Below, one piece after another: positions 10,237 through 22,799 of a stretch of 64,000 nucleotides of DNA. Source of the DNA: Perkinsus marinus ATCC 50983 (taxonomy: Eukaryota > Perkinsozoa > Perkinsida > Perkinsidae); contig NW_003207677.1 of NCBI RefSeq assembly GCF_000006405.1, positions 781,319 through 845,318 on the forward strand, in the 5' to 3' direction. The notes under the pieces are model-generated. The model saw only the letters and a program-made list of their open reading frames with translations, made no database searches and was not told the DNA's origin. Numbering within the stretch: the first letter of the stretch is position 1; every line of letters begins with the position of its first letter. Both the position numbers and the translations under genes were made by a program.

Positions 10237-13200
10237 TTATGAGGATAGACTTTTCTGATACGATGATGCTCCTATCATCCGTTGCACTCGTCGCTGAACG
10301 TCACGCAAGAGGGAGACTCTCGCCATAAGACCCTGCTTTTCCAGCGTCGTCACATATCTGCTAACACACCTAACTGTTGCTGGGCAGAAACTGTCTTCCG
10401 ACCTGGTCGTAGCAGACGGATGAGCCATGACCACGCTTTCGAGGAGCTGGCTAACGGCTAAGGCAGCGTTCCATCTGAGCCCCAACTCATAAGGCGGCCG
10501 GCAGTCATCTACATGGAGAATGACGAGTCAGCTCTCCAGGAAGTCTCAGCCTAGTTCGGCCGAGTGCTCCTACCTTTCGTCTTTCTCTGGGCCTCGGTTC
10601 CATACTGGGCTTCGTATAATGCCCAAACGGGGCGAGATATGAGAGATACGAGGTCGCGAGCTGAGCTCATGCCTCAGTCTGCTAGGCTAGCTACAACTCA
10701 CCATCCCAAATCCCCGACACTTGAGGTCTTTGACGGTGGGCTTTCTCCACACTGGCTGGAGCTTGATCCATGACTACGACATTAGGAGGCACGGGAGTCT
10801 CTGGATGGCTGGGATCAACCGGGAATGATACATTGAGAGTCAAGCAGATTGTCTGATGACAAGATTTCATAACGATTCTGGATTCGTCTCGTTGAGGATT
10901 ACATCGACACAGGCCCTTATGATGCGTTGAGCAAGCTCCTCCTTGCCGGCTAGCCGAGGCATCGGTACTGACTGACCACTACCAGCCGAACAAAGCTTCG
11001 AAGCATCACTGCACCTGGTGATCAAGAAAACGTTTTCTCTATGCTATATAGCTCATCGCGACCTACAGCTCTCTCGGTACTAATTCGATGGGGGATGCGG
11101 AGGTCAACAGACACGCTATCTGCCGTTATGTGTGATAATCTCGCCATAGACGGGTCAACGAGCTCACCGTTTGCGCAGCGTAAATCAAGATGCCTGGCGA
11201 AGGAGGTTTGGCTACCTTCCCGTACTGCTCTGGGGGACACTCCATTATCTAATCAAAAAACATCCATGATCGCAGCAGACATTGCAGATAAATTCGTGTT
11301 GTTCGATTTCGCGTAGTGACCTCGAGCAATGGGCCAACAAGCTCATCCCTGCCTTGCATAGGGTACGACATCGCAGTTATAGCAGCTGCTTGGATCGTCT
11401 GTAGTCGTACTAGCTCGACAACTTTGCTGGCGGATTCTCGTATGAATCTGAAGGGCCTTTCTACCTCCTCGAGTGATGACCCAGAGAACTCACTTCAACT
11501 GCTTGAATGAAGGATCGGCTCCTCGAAGCTCACGTTCCCAAATGTCGCGTAACTGTGGAAGCCATCGAGGCCTGACCACTGGCACGAGTGTGCCATCACC
11601 CGTTTATCCATAGTATGGTCAGCTACTGCAGTGATTAGACACCCGAGGAGGACGTTGTCGACCGTCGCAGACGACGCACTCCTGAGTGAGTAAGCTGCTG
11701 CAAGGAGGTCAAGGAGATGTTTCGGCCTCGTGTCTGCATCTCCTGCGAGTGCCTGGGTGAAGCGGAGGAGATGAGCAGACTGCATCGAGGTGGGAGTCCT
11801 CCGGTGTCACCTTATAGTAGCCCGTATAAGGAGCCCCTCCATCACCGCATACACCGAGGGCGATGTCTTTCGTCAGGACCGCCACTGCCAATTGGCGTGC
11901 TGATGCAGATGCGGCTGGGCTCGTTATCATCTTCTGTAAAGGAAGATCTTATCGAGTGGATGCGGAGGGATGTGAGGTTATCACTTCCAAGTGTCTATGG
12001 ACTACTGCGATGGAAGGACGGTTGACCACGACAGATCTCAAGACAAGTGCCACGGAAATGTTGCCTGATGTCGCGGTGGTACTGCCAAGCAAGGGTGTGG
12101 GAGACTGACCGAACGCTTCCTCGAGTAGTATCATCTTGACCACTGCGTCGATCTCTGCAGAGTTAACATCTCCTAGTAACGATTCGATCTCTTTCGGAGT
12201 GTCTCCGTCACAGTCAACGATCTGTAGCTCCACTCTGGCCTAGCCGACTAACGTGCCCTCACCTCCCTGACAAGCTTGGCGGCTCGCTGCGGATCGGCAT
12301 CTGCGGGCACCAAGTCGACCGTTGAAGGTATTCGTTCGTCCTGGGACCCATTGAGCAACAGCTCACAGGCTATAAACTGAGGCACATGAGTGTGCGGCGA
12401 CACTAGAGGCTACCGTAATCACTTTCATTCGTTGAGACCCGAAGTTATCGAAATCGGTCGCGCTGGAGAGAGTCCGGAGGATAGATAGGAATGCTTCTCG
12501 AGATGTTGAGACTGAGCCAGGAAGTTCGCCTCGGGGCAGTTCACTGCTGATTCATCGCCACTGTTGTTACGAAGGGTTGATAGAGCACGGAGTCTTACCG
12601 CAAGATAGGAGTAGATCGGACGCGTAGATGCTGTCGATGATGTGCTCGTAAAGTGGCTGACACCGTGAGACTGCTGGAGCCTGAGATGAGCGACGAGATT
12701 ATTCTTTTCTCTGTACGGGGTTCGGGGAGGTGGACAATATCAAAGAGTCGTACCTCCGGGGAACAATGCTGACCGTAGACTTCCAATGCCCCTGCGAGCA
12801 GCAGACTTAATACTTTCACGGATGTCAAACGCCATTCGTCTTCAAGATGAGATTCGGCACGGAGATCAGGTGAGCTGAGCCAAGTGGTCCATGGTATGGG
12901 CAAGTCTAGTCGTGACATATCTCACGAAAACTTACAGGAGATCCCACCATGCTTGTGGGTCAACATAGCGGCCGAGCATCGTGACGACTAAGTCAAATCT
13001 GCCAAGGAGGACTGCGTTAACGCTGATGCAGCGTATCGCTGGAAATACACACTGATGGTCTCGTCCGGTTTTCTTCGTCTCCTGAACGTCCAAGGTAGAC
13101 CCTCTGAGCAGCCGTAACGATCTGTTTTAACCATTCTGTTACTCTGAGTGAAGAATCATCAGCGCGCGAGGAGCACGCCACACTATATCAACGCCCTGCT

Positions 13201-16200
13201 GGCCCAATGGATAAGGCGCCACCCTCCTAAGGTGGAGATTCCGGGTTCGATCCCCGGGTAGGGTATTTGCCTCAACTTTCTTCAGCTTGTTGAACAAGCC
13301 TTGTTCTAAACAAGCTGGAGCTCACCTTCTTCGACAAATCCGACCAATACAGCCAAGAGTCTCGCAGCATTCAAGGCGTTACCTGTCAATAGACATATGC
13401 AAACCCAGGAGAGGCTGCGGAGAGTGTACATTCCTTGAAGTCAGTCACTTGATTGAGGGTCGCAAGGATGAACCTCCTCGCTGATGTCCTCACCCAACAT
13501 CTCGCCCCAAGTCGAGGCCTTGGCACCGGCTGAACACATTCGCCATCAACCACAAGCCCCAAATTTGGACAGTCGAACAATGATTCCATCGCGGGACGGC
13601 TACAATGATACAAGCGTCAGTAGAATGCGACGGTGACGAAGGTACATATGAATCTACAGGATAATCGAGACTTGCTATACATCAAGACCTTTAAAATTCC
13701 CTTATTCGCCTCTGCACAGTGGAACGGGCATCGAAATCAACGAGGATGCAGAGCCCAGCAGCGCTGAACACACCCTTCCAGCTGTAACGCATTTGGCAAT
13801 ATCTGCAACTCTATCACTGGTGACGAGCTCCGCCATGAGCGGCCAGTCGTAGTCTTTCACATCGAAGACAGCAGCTCGAGCGGCGAGCTCATGATGGACG
13901 CCGTGAATCAAAGGTAAGAATGGAATCTGACCCGAGGCCTCCACTATCGATAACAAGGATACTTGGGCATACATCACAAGCCCTGCCATCGTATGTCCAT
14001 GCCGCGTCTAGGCCAAGCTGACGCTTCTCTCGCAGATCAACCTCGTTCAATTCTGATAAGACAATCATATTTCGAATGCATGCCAGTTCGAGCTGATCAT
14101 TTGTGTGCAGACAGAGTGTGTATTACACACTAGGCAGAGCCGTAGCCGCGGCAACACTTATGCGTTATGCGAGAGGTTCAAATTTAAAAGTGTAGAATAT
14201 AAGCGTACGCCCCTTCTTGAAACTCTCCAAAGAGGTATAAACTTATACTCTATAAGCTATATATATGAGGATGTAGTCCAAGCGTTAGCCGAGAATGGGT
14301 CCGGAAGTAACGATTCCTCACTCTCGTATTTTTCCCCAACCATCTCGATGAGGGCGAACACGAGGACTCTAGTGGAGTAGTCATCGTCAAAGAGGCCAGT
14401 GAGGAAGAAGGGCATGACCTGTTGTGAGATGACATTGATCATGACATTTGAATGTACATGGGGTTCGATGTCGATTGAATCTTCCAAGTTCAGCAACCAA
14501 TGGCCGAGAGTTTGGTAGAAAAATCGCCGAACCTGCTTGGGTGTGATTTCATAACACTCCAACGGCGTGGTCTACCGCTATGTGGCGGTCGAAACACAGC
14601 ATAGTGAGGTAATTGACTTTTGTAGTGCCCTCGTAGAAGGCTTTCACTGGCACCTGGGATGCTCATATTGATGACTAGAGATCGCTGAGGAGACCTGGTT
14701 GGGATCGCTCCATGCAGTAAGATGTGCGATAATGTCGAAGGAGTGTTTCCAGGTGGTCGTCTTGAGACATGCCGTCACTGCTCTTAGTCCTGCGATACGA
14801 ACCTGTACGAGTAGTGTAAGGGCCAAAGCTGGGAGGCCGCGATACCTGCATATGATTGTGAGTGAGGCAGGATGAAGCGCTTCGAGCCATCGCCTCGCCA
14901 AAGTGCAACTGACGATAGAATGAGGTGATGACATGATGGAGGGAATCGTCACCAAGAGAGGGGCATGGGCGTCGCAGAGGACCTCACAGGCCTCGCAGCC
15001 TATGAGCTTGATTTTGCCGAAATCGTCGAGCATGAGGCCTCTCACTAGACTCACGATCTCATCGATGGACTGAATAGGGATGGAAGTGAAGATGCATCAT
15101 CAGCCGATACACGCAACCCTACTTGGACGAGGACGGTGGGCTTGCCGGAAACCCGTCCCAACAGGCATATTATCTGCGAACTTTGGGGCGAGATGTAACG
15201 AACGAGGAACTTACCAAATCAGCGATTTGCTCTCTGACTTCCTCACAAAGTTCTCTGCCGTCTGCGTGAGCCATCTGCTGGGGCTTTTGCTCTGGCGAAG
15301 GCCTCGTCTTCTCCGGCACTCCAGCGACTCCATCGAGATCACCGCAATTCAACCGAATCACTATGTGAGGCACTACGTACCTGTGAATCACTGCTAGTGG
15401 TGTGTCTAGAGACGGAAGAGCTCTCACGGGAGGGCGGTGACAAAGTGAGCATCCCCACAGCTTGACAAGAGGTTCTTCAGAACCTGAATGAATTGTCGAA
15501 CGATAACCTCAATCTAGCTGCGGAAAATAAGGGGGGGGGCGAATTATGAACTAAAATGATGAGCTTTGATTCGGCGATCAACTGTGGGTCTTTGCATTGC
15601 ATGCATGGATGTATGTCCCACCTCGCAAGCGGCAAGTCTTGAGGTATCCCTGGCGAACGTGTCCGGGTTGAGTGAAAGGCGTACGAGAGGGCGGAGGAGA
15701 AACTATACATGGTCGAAGAATTCCCAATGGAGATTCACAAACACCAACCTCAAGGGCTGCATCAGCGAGGTCGGGTGCGATAGAGTCTTTGAAGCGGCTA
15801 AGAAGCTTCTCACGGAGCTGTTTATCAAGCTCGGTCGCTCGAGGCAAGCCTTGGCCAGGAGGAGCAACTTCCGAATAAGATTTCGCTTCCTCGGCTGCCC
15901 TCAAGACTAGCGGTACTGATGTACGCAGCCAGTCAGTGAGTGCGACGACCTAAAATAGAGGGTTTTCTGGTGGATACAGGCCGTATGCGCGTACTGAAGT
16001 GAAGCTCTCAGTGATGTTGTCCTCCTACGAAAAATGAATAATGACAAATGCCTATCAATTGCTTACCGTATCAGCACGGTGATTATCAATGGCGCGGTTT
16101 TCACTTTCTTTATCTGTGGTGAACTCCTCGTAGAGAAACCGGTCTGTTGAGCCCTCAGCTGCAGTACCACCATCTGAAGACGGTTGAGGGGGGAGCGGTA

Positions 16201-16379
16201 GGATGAGACGTACTCGTCCAGAAACTCAATTCTTTCGCCCGTTGGGGCTTCTTTTCGCGCTTTCTGCGGAAGACTGGCAGACTTCCATCGGATGCTTGCC
16301 CGATGCGCTGAGCTCTCTGGGAGGCACTCTTTGCCTCCTCTTTCATCTCAGCCCAGATTGCATCTACGTTGTTCGACAT
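10237..16379 (-). CDS. DNAAF5: HEAT-repeat protein, DNAAF5/HEATR2-like
   Basis: A long minus-strand multi-exon gene. The probable start is ATG 16379 (MSNNVDAIWAEMKEEAKSAS). Helical-repeat exons follow: RATELDKQLREKLLSRFKDS, RYVVPHIVIRLNCGDLDGVA, DGRELCEEVREQIADL, and SFDIIAHLTAWSDPNQ. The most telling exon (14,562 down to 14,257) reads QVRRFFYQTLGHWLLNLEDS, then QQVMPFFLTGLFDDDYSTRV and MVGEKYESE. That is the HEATR2 pattern of F...LG.WL..L.D, followed by ..PFLLTGL.DE. Further helical exons continue to about 10,240 (GLRWNAALAVSQLLESVV). DNAAF5 acts in cytoplasmic pre-assembly of axonemal dynein arms, which fits the centrin gene and implies a flagellum. Exon joins and the 3' end are not fully resolved. 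A tRNA-Arg gene lies inside it on the other strand. Confidence 0.6.
13193..13265 (+). tRNA. tRNA-Arg (CCT anticodon)
   Basis: A full cloverleaf can be drawn: 7-bp acceptor stem with two G-U pairs, D-arm with GG, and anticodon stem CCACC/GGTGG enclosing CTCCTAA (anticodon CCT). The T-arm is CCGGG/CCCGG enclosing TTCGATC, and the discriminator is A. There is no intron. It lies within the minus-strand HEAT-repeat gene, in opposite orientation. Confidence 0.92.
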
Positions 16380-16794
16380 ATCGACAATACCCCTGGGCAA
16401 TGTTTATGGTTGACATCAACAAGACACGTAGCTAGTAGTGATAACGTCAATAAACAAGGTGATTGCGAGTTCTCTCCTTACTCGCGGCCCTCAGGGTGGA
16501 ATGATTTCGAAGGAGCTGCATGATCCGGGGCAAATTTTAAAATGCTCAGCATACTGCGTCACCTCGGCTTCGTCGTTACCGTCTAGCCGCTATGATGTCA
16601 TCAGAGGATGCTCTTGTGATGGATAGGATCCAGAGGCATCGTCAGGAACAACCAGCTTATTCTTCCAGCAGGGAAATTGAACATTTTCATCTCCTTTTTC
16701 TTATGACCATCAAGGGGCAGTGGAGAGTTCTTGATGATGTCAGAAGTGAGGTTAATTTCGGACTGCCTCTGAGAAGTTAGCCATCATGGAAGCA

Positions 16795-16811
16795 CTCGGG
16801 TGTCACCCGAG
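16795..16811. repeat. 17-nt perfect palindrome, 1-nt centre
   Basis: Two 8-bp arms (CTCGGGTG / CACCCGAG) surround a single T. It sits between the start of the HEAT-repeat gene and the end of the small secreted-protein gene, both on the minus strand. Confidence 0.7.
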
Positions 16812-16895
16812 CGGGTTATGATACCCATTGATAAACCTCAACAGTGTGTATAGATTGTCTAGGACATCAAACAACATACATGTGATGGAGGGTCG

Positions 16896-17276
16896 TCACC
16901 ATCCTGCAATCTTCGCGTTAAGTTGTCTCTCCATGTCGTTTCTATATCGTCTATTCACCTCAGTCGAAACACCATCGTATGATGCCTCAGTGGAACGACT
17001 AAGAACGGGTCTGGCCTCGGACTTTGGGGATCTCTTGAAGACTGATAGGATTCTCCTCTTGATAGGCACTTTGGGCTTTGACGGTTTGCTCCTCACAGTG
17101 ATCGATTCGTACGGCACTGATTCGTCGTTGGCCTTTCGCCTGCCCAAGAGGCCACACAGACCCCCGAAGCACCCTGTAGATGACTCATCATCGTCAACAT
17201 AAGCTCTTCTGCTAGTGGAGAGCGCCAGAGTAGTCGATACTATTAGTAAGGCACACAGCCATAGGTGTTTGATCAT
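16896..17276 (-). CDS. Small secreted basic protein (126 aa)
   Basis: A single-exon frame from ATG 17276. It starts MIKHLWLCALLIVSTTLALS, a clear signal peptide with a cleavage-like A-L-S end. The mature part begins with an acidic patch (YVDDDESS), then has a Cys-Gly cluster (TGCFGGLCGLLG) and a Lys/Arg/Ser/Pro-rich region (KPSKPKVPIKRRIL). A start further upstream at 17324 is possible, but it would bury the signal peptide. I recognise no family. By inference it is exported or enters the secretory pathway. Confidence 0.55.
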   Translation of the reverse strand: MIKHLWLCALLIVSTTLALSTSRRAYVDDDESSTGCFGGLCGLLGRRKANDESVPYESITVRSKPSKPKVPIKRRILSVFKRSPKSEARPVLSRSTEASYDGVSTEVNRRYRNDMERQLNAKIAGW

Positions 17277-17542
17277 GATGTAGTTCAACACGGGGAATTC
17301 CACGATGGGCACTATGGAAATCAAATCTTGCGTTATTACTCTTTCTTACATTTCCTCGACATGCAAGCTTTTACGTGGGGGCAGCGTCCAAGGAAACTTC
17401 CCTATGTCGATGGGAATTGTCCGAACTATGATGTTTTCCGTTTGCATATAGAGCAGTCTTGCTATAGCAGGCTCAAGGACGAGCTTATGTTAGAGCCTAA
17501 TCTTTATCCCAAAAGGTGGTATGTTATTATTCATAGCTTTCT

Positions 17543-19542
17543 AATGCGTCATCGTCGACACCAGCTGAGGTGTTGCCCTTGCCTTCCATCGTTCCCTCAA
17601 CGCTACCAGCCCGAGTCCTACAGTTTCCCAGCCGTGGTAGGTCCACTTTTATTACCTTTTTTTCGACGCTTTGTGCCGCAGGCCGAAAGTATCGTAACAG
17701 CGGTGGTTTTTCTCGAGGATTCTCCCTCGCCGCTTGCTCGGCTAGTACTGGCAGATAGTGAAGGCTTCGTGTCGGCTTTCAAGCCAACTACAACATGTGC
17801 ATGGCATCAACATTGTCAGTTTAAATGCCACAGTGAGGGTATCAACGAAGTGGTAAGGTAGTCCAGTATCATCATAGAGATTTCATCTCAGGTGTCTATC
17901 GGTGAGGGTCATCTGATTACCTGTTCAGCAGACCGGAGCGTCGGGTTGTGGTCGGCTCGTAAGGACGAGGCTTCCCTAGTTGGAGTCAGCAGGCTGAATG
18001 GGCATGAGCTCTCCGTTGCATCGGCTACGGGCAGTTTGCGGGTGAGGTCAATCCCGACGTGCTCTGGAGGTCTCTTATGTGGTTCAGCGAAATGTGGTGG
18101 TGACGGGGGGAAGGGACTGCAGGGTGACCTACTGGGACATCAGCACAGCGCGGCAGATATCAACAATATGGACATCTCGTAACGTGGTGACACGTGTGAG
18201 GTATCTTTATCACGTGTAACCCCCTCGAGTGTACTTATCAGGATTTTGCCGGAGTCTCTCGCGGTGGTCCAACTTTCTGAGGATCTCCAATTTAGGGTCG
18301 GCCGAGAGCAGCTCTTGAGAGGCTTCTGGTATGCGGGGCTCAGGTATGGGATTTTAGATCACCGCCTGGGTCGGCCTCTATAGTGCACTCGACGCCGTGT
18401 GGAGCCGACCAGTTGGTGTCGTGTGCTGTGGGAAGGGATAGTGATAGTAAGCGTATTGGATTCTTGAGGGTCTCATCAGTAAGAAGGTTATGTCGTTTGC
18501 GGGTCTAAAGGGTTCGCATCGAGCCAATGCAGAGTGAAGCTGTTTGACCCTCGGTTGAGCTGGAAGGAGGTAACGGGTCTCTCTCTGGTGATGTGATTTA
18601 TGAATAGTGTAGATACCACTCCCTCGCGAAATCACGTTTGAATCTACCGTTGAGGGCGTTAGCTACCTCAACGATCGTATAGTGGTTGCGGCATCTAAAG
18701 GAGGACAAGTTGCCTTATTAGATTTGGCCACTCTCGAGCCTGTCAGAAGTTTTATATACTCCATCTCGGAATCACCTTCGCCCTGCAGGTTTATCGTACC
18801 ACACTATACACTACTCAGGCAGGTGAGTCTGCAGTGGTCACATCTATTGATTGCTCAAATGTAAACGGGGGGGGGGAGGATTTTTCTGCAGTGGAGAAGG
18901 TGTCCTTGCAGGGGCTGGTGGCCTTTGGGAGTATCGGGCAGGCTAAGGTGGTGAAGGCCGTATCGGCTCCCGATGGAAGCATGACCCTTGAACGTGTTGG
19001 TCAGTGCATGGTCTCACACTGGAGCGTCGATGTCTTGTGTTGGGGGGTATTTTGTGGCGCGGTGAAGGTGATCAGGTGTATCAATTGTATTGAAGTAATG
19101 TCAGAAGAGTTCTCGTTGAATATCGAGGAGTCCAACTCCCCTATCGCTCCACCCAAGGTGGACTATGCCGCTGTTCCTACTTCGGCTACCGGAGAGTTCT
19201 CAAGTAGCACTTGGGGTGGGTCTTCGTCGGCTTGGTGAAGTTGATCGTATTAGGTACTCTGGCTTCCTCACCCTATCATCCGGTGACACCCCAGAATCTG
19301 TTGCCGTCACCATCGATCCCGTATAGGCCTCTCACGGTTCAGATGTAGTATCTTTAGGTTGAGCGTGTAAGATTCAAAAGAGGTTCGAATGATGTACACC
19401 TCAGGCAGCAAGATTTGACCTCAGCTGAGTGCGATGCAGTGGCCAGCGTACAGACGATGGCTGATGAGTGCGAGCTTGGGTTCAGGTGGGTGTTCGTGTC
19501 ACCGCTGCTGTCACCACTCCAAGTGTTCAGAGACACCAATGA
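17543..19542 (+). CDS. WD40-repeat beta-propeller protein
   Basis: Several exons carry WD40-type blades. One reads IVTAVVFLEDSPSPLARLVL then ADSEGFVSAFKP. Another reads HSEGINEVVSIGEGHLITCS with ADRSVGLWSARKD, the classic CS.D.SV.LW. Others read SIPTCSGGLLCGSA, YWDISTARQ, VKLFDPRLSWK and VEGVSYLNDRIVVAASKGGQ with VALLDLATLEPV. A later exon ends ADECELGF and, across a 38-nt intron, gives a stop at 19542. The start codon is not certain; the coding-like sequence begins near 17,543. I cannot assign it to a named WD40 family. The next gene starts only 40 bp downstream. Confidence 0.6.
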
Positions 19543-19582
19543 GAGCATCACTGCTGATCCTAGTAAGGACCTATACAAGGCG

Positions 19583-22023
19583 ATGTATGAGTGGATCGAC
19601 CTAAACCAAGATGTACCAGCCGGGGATCGAACCTGCGTGGTAATATGATACTTGGTTTCAGGTCTTTGTATCGAGATTGGCCGAAGCTGTTGCTATTCCC
19701 AGTGTCTCTGGCGACCCTACTTTACGCCCTAGGGTGAGCGCTGGAGATCTCGCTACGCCCTGGAGTAGGTGTTTTCTTTTTAGGTTCTCCAAACGGTAGC
19801 TTGGGCGACTAAATGGTGTGAATCACTCGGAGGGGTTACGGAGCCTGTTGATCTAGGTCTGCAGACTCTCCCTGATGGTGAGCTTCTTCCATCGTATCGT
19901 TTACGTTACTGCTGTTCCAATGAGTAGGTAGCCGTATCGTTCGCCCTCCGGCCCTGTTTGCCACTTTCGAGTCGACCTTGCCTGGTGTCCCTACCTTGTG
20001 CGTGTATGGTCATCTAGACGTGCAGCCGGCTAGCAAGGAGGACGGGTGGGATACGGAGCCGTTTGAGCTGACTGAGAAGGATGGCAACCTGTAGGGGCGG
20101 AGGCTGGAGGGGTTGGCCTTTGACATGCGTGTTCGCTCAGATATGGTAGAGGTGCAACGGACGATAAAGGACCGGTTCTCTGTTGGCTATGGTTTGTGGA
20201 ATTCCATAGGAAATTCAACTTACCGTTGCCCTGCAATCTCAAGTGAGCGGTAGTTTTGGATGCAATGGATGTTTCTTGACCTCCTTGGTAGGTGTGTGTT
20301 TGAAGGTATGGAGGAGTCGGGTTCAGAAGGCCTTGAGGAGTGCCTTCAGGTGATGTTCGGTTGGTGTGGTAAGTGGTGGATATTTCGGTTAATACTCTTC
20401 AGTCGGTGAGCGAGACCTTCTTCAACGATGTGGACGGCATTTGTATTTCTGATAACTACTGGATGGGTCTGGAGCGTCCGTGTGTCACCTGGGGTATCCG
20501 CGGTAATGTGTACTTTGCTGTGGAGGTAGTTGCTCACTCGTGTGATGTGGCGAAGTTATGGTATGAAATAGGTACGTGGAGGCACGAAGGATCTACATTC
20601 GGGAGCTCACGGTGGAGCCGTCCAAGAGCCAATGACTGACCTTGTGAAGGTAGTTGACTACACCTCAGCTGTATGCTGTTTAGGGGTCTCTGATAGTACT
20701 AGAGTATTGGTTCGCTTTCCGCAGCTGAGCTTAGGAATTTTCTCACTAGTTATAGGAATATATGGACGAATTTTGGTAGAAGTGAAAAAAAATGAACAAG
20801 AAATTCCGAAAATTTTCTGAAAATTACCATTTCGTCAGCAACATATTTTCCTACACTGCACTTTGATCAGATCATGGCATCGTTGGTCGACAGTGCTACC
20901 GGAAAAATACTTGTTCCTGGTATATACGACGAAGTTGACGAGCTGACTCAAGAGGAGAAGGAAAGGTATGTTGCGTGAATTGGCTTCATGGTGTGCATAT
21001 CGGTTCGGATAGATACGAGCGTTGTGATTTTGATGTCGCTGGTTACGCAAATGAGGATACTGGCGGCATGCCTCTCCTGAGCCATGTATTATGCAGTGGG
21101 TGGGGAAGTGTGTGGAGGAGAATGATTTCCCTTTAGGATAAGTCCACAATCTTGATGGCGCGGTCAAGATACCCGACTTTGTCCCTGCATGGTATAGAGG
21201 GTGCGTTCGCGGGGGCGGGCGCGAAAACGGTCATTCCTCGCACGGTCGTTGGTGAGGATGAGGTTGGGGCTTGGAGGGGTTTATTAGATTGTAGGTAAAT
21301 TCTCGATCCGTACCGTACCACATATGACGATCGGTCACGTGTCGGAGTGTGTGAAGCGATATGTTGTGAAAGTCTTTGATACGCTGGGAAGCAAAAACCG
21401 TCTGAAGGTCAATGTTATTCACGCGGGAAAGGTAATGGAATTTTATAATCGGGAATAACGCGAATCGGCTTTGTTGTATCAGCCTTGGGTTGGAGATTTG
21501 AATGGTTATAACTACCGTGCTGCAGCTGCTGCCACTAGACAGGTGAGGGTGGAGTTTTGGCATGTATGTGTGTGCCCAGGGGAGTGCGCTGTGAAATCGT
21601 TCAATTTCCAAAGTCTGGATTTCGCATAGATGGGTTTTGCAGTGTTTGAAAATATGCACAGGTTGGCTAAGTGTGTTAGCGGTAAAAGGAGAAATTTGAG
21701 GAAATTTCGGGAATTTTTGCCTTCTTCGTGTGAGCTTAACTGAGGAGAGCGTAAATACATCTGTGAGATTGAAACGACACTGTTGGAGTGGTGGCCGTGT
21801 TGCTGGTAGCGTTGATACTGTGTTGGAGTAGGTGTGGGGTGTCGAGCCTGACTACACCAGAGAGGGTGGGTCTATCCCTATCACGTTGACCTTTGAGGAG
21901 GTCAGCGGAGGCAAACCCGCCATTTTGTTGCCGATCGGGCAGGGGAACGACGGCGCTCACAGTCAAAACGAGAAGATCTCGAGGAGGAACTATATCATGG
22001 GGGCGAAGACTCTCGGAACGTAA
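19583..22023 (+). CDS. CNDP2: M20 metallopeptidase, cytosolic non-specific dipeptidase (CNDP2-like)
   Basis: ATG 19583 encodes [10 protein letters not shown], and after a 49-nt intron [20 protein letters not shown]. The catalytic core follows in order: [20 protein letters not shown] (metal-binding His and the Asp of HLDVQP), [15 protein letters not shown] (metal-bridging Asp), and [15 protein letters not shown] (the adjacent glutamates). Then come [32 protein letters not shown], and [20 protein letters not shown]. The C-terminal end is [20 protein letters not shown], then [17 protein letters not shown], finishing at TAA 22023. All family hallmarks are intact, so I expect an active Mn/Zn-dependent dipeptidase in the cytosol. 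The first intron contains a tRNA T-arm-like sequence in antisense. Confidence 0.88.
19613..19661 (-). other. 49-nt intron with antisense tRNA T-arm-like sequence
   Basis: The intron joins LNQD to VFVSRL in the dipeptidase gene. Read on the minus strand, it contains GGTTCGATCC flanked by short complementary stems, like the T-arm and acceptor end of a tRNA. The match is weaker than in the two SPFH introns. Confidence 0.45.
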
Positions 22024-22213
22024 ACCAATATGAAGTGGGTGAAAGTCATTATCAAGCTGTCAGGTACGTGTATGAATTTTCACGGATGACTATGGAAGAA
22101 AAAGCAAAGTAGTGAGGATTATGGATAGACGCCAACGTGCTTGACTGCTGCACTTTCCTCCTTTTATAGTCTTTCATTAGTATAGTAGTATTATGGAACG
22201 TTCAGTGCGTCAT

Positions 22214-22313
22214 NNNNNNNNNNNNNNNNNNNNNNNNNNNNNNNNNNNNNNNNNNNNNNNNNNNNNNNNNNNNNNNNNNNNNNNNNNNNNNNNNNNNNNN
22301 NNNNNNNNNNNNN
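22214..22313. other. Assembly gap (100 N) at a microsatellite edge
   Basis: 100 N directly followed by a GTA repeat. The repeat probably caused the assembly break. Confidence 0.95.

Positions 22314-22372
<59 letters not shown>
22314..22372. repeat. (GTA)n microsatellite
   Basis: About 19 uninterrupted GTA units from the gap edge. The true length is unknown because it abuts the N run. From 22,024 to 22,799 I otherwise see no supported gene. Confidence 0.95.
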
Positions 22373-22373
<1 letters not shown>

Positions 22374-22799
22374 TCCTGTTGTGTGAAATTGGTTTTTCCT
22401 GTCGTAGCTCATATATGAGACTCTGAAATGAATGGAATTTGCATCTCTGGCAATCGCGACGAAGTGGTGACCACTCGCTTGGCGTATCCTATAGTGGAGG
22501 TAGCGTAGAGGACGAGGGAGTTTGGTCAGGTCTACGGAGGAGGTAAGTTCGAGGTGTTCTCGACTTTAGTGAATTCTCGATGGGGTTTGTTTGAGTCTAG
22601 TCTGAGTTTTATACATGTTTTGAACTCCAGAAGATCTGTCGGGAATCTCAATTTTTTATGGTAAAGGTTGTCTTCCGCTGTGAAGCTTGTATGAGGGGCT
22701 ATTCGTCCCGCAGATGAGAGTGTTGTAGTGTTGGTGTTGTTGCTCCTTCTGATGGACCAAGTTCGAATATGCGATGTTGACACTGTACGAAGGGCAGCA

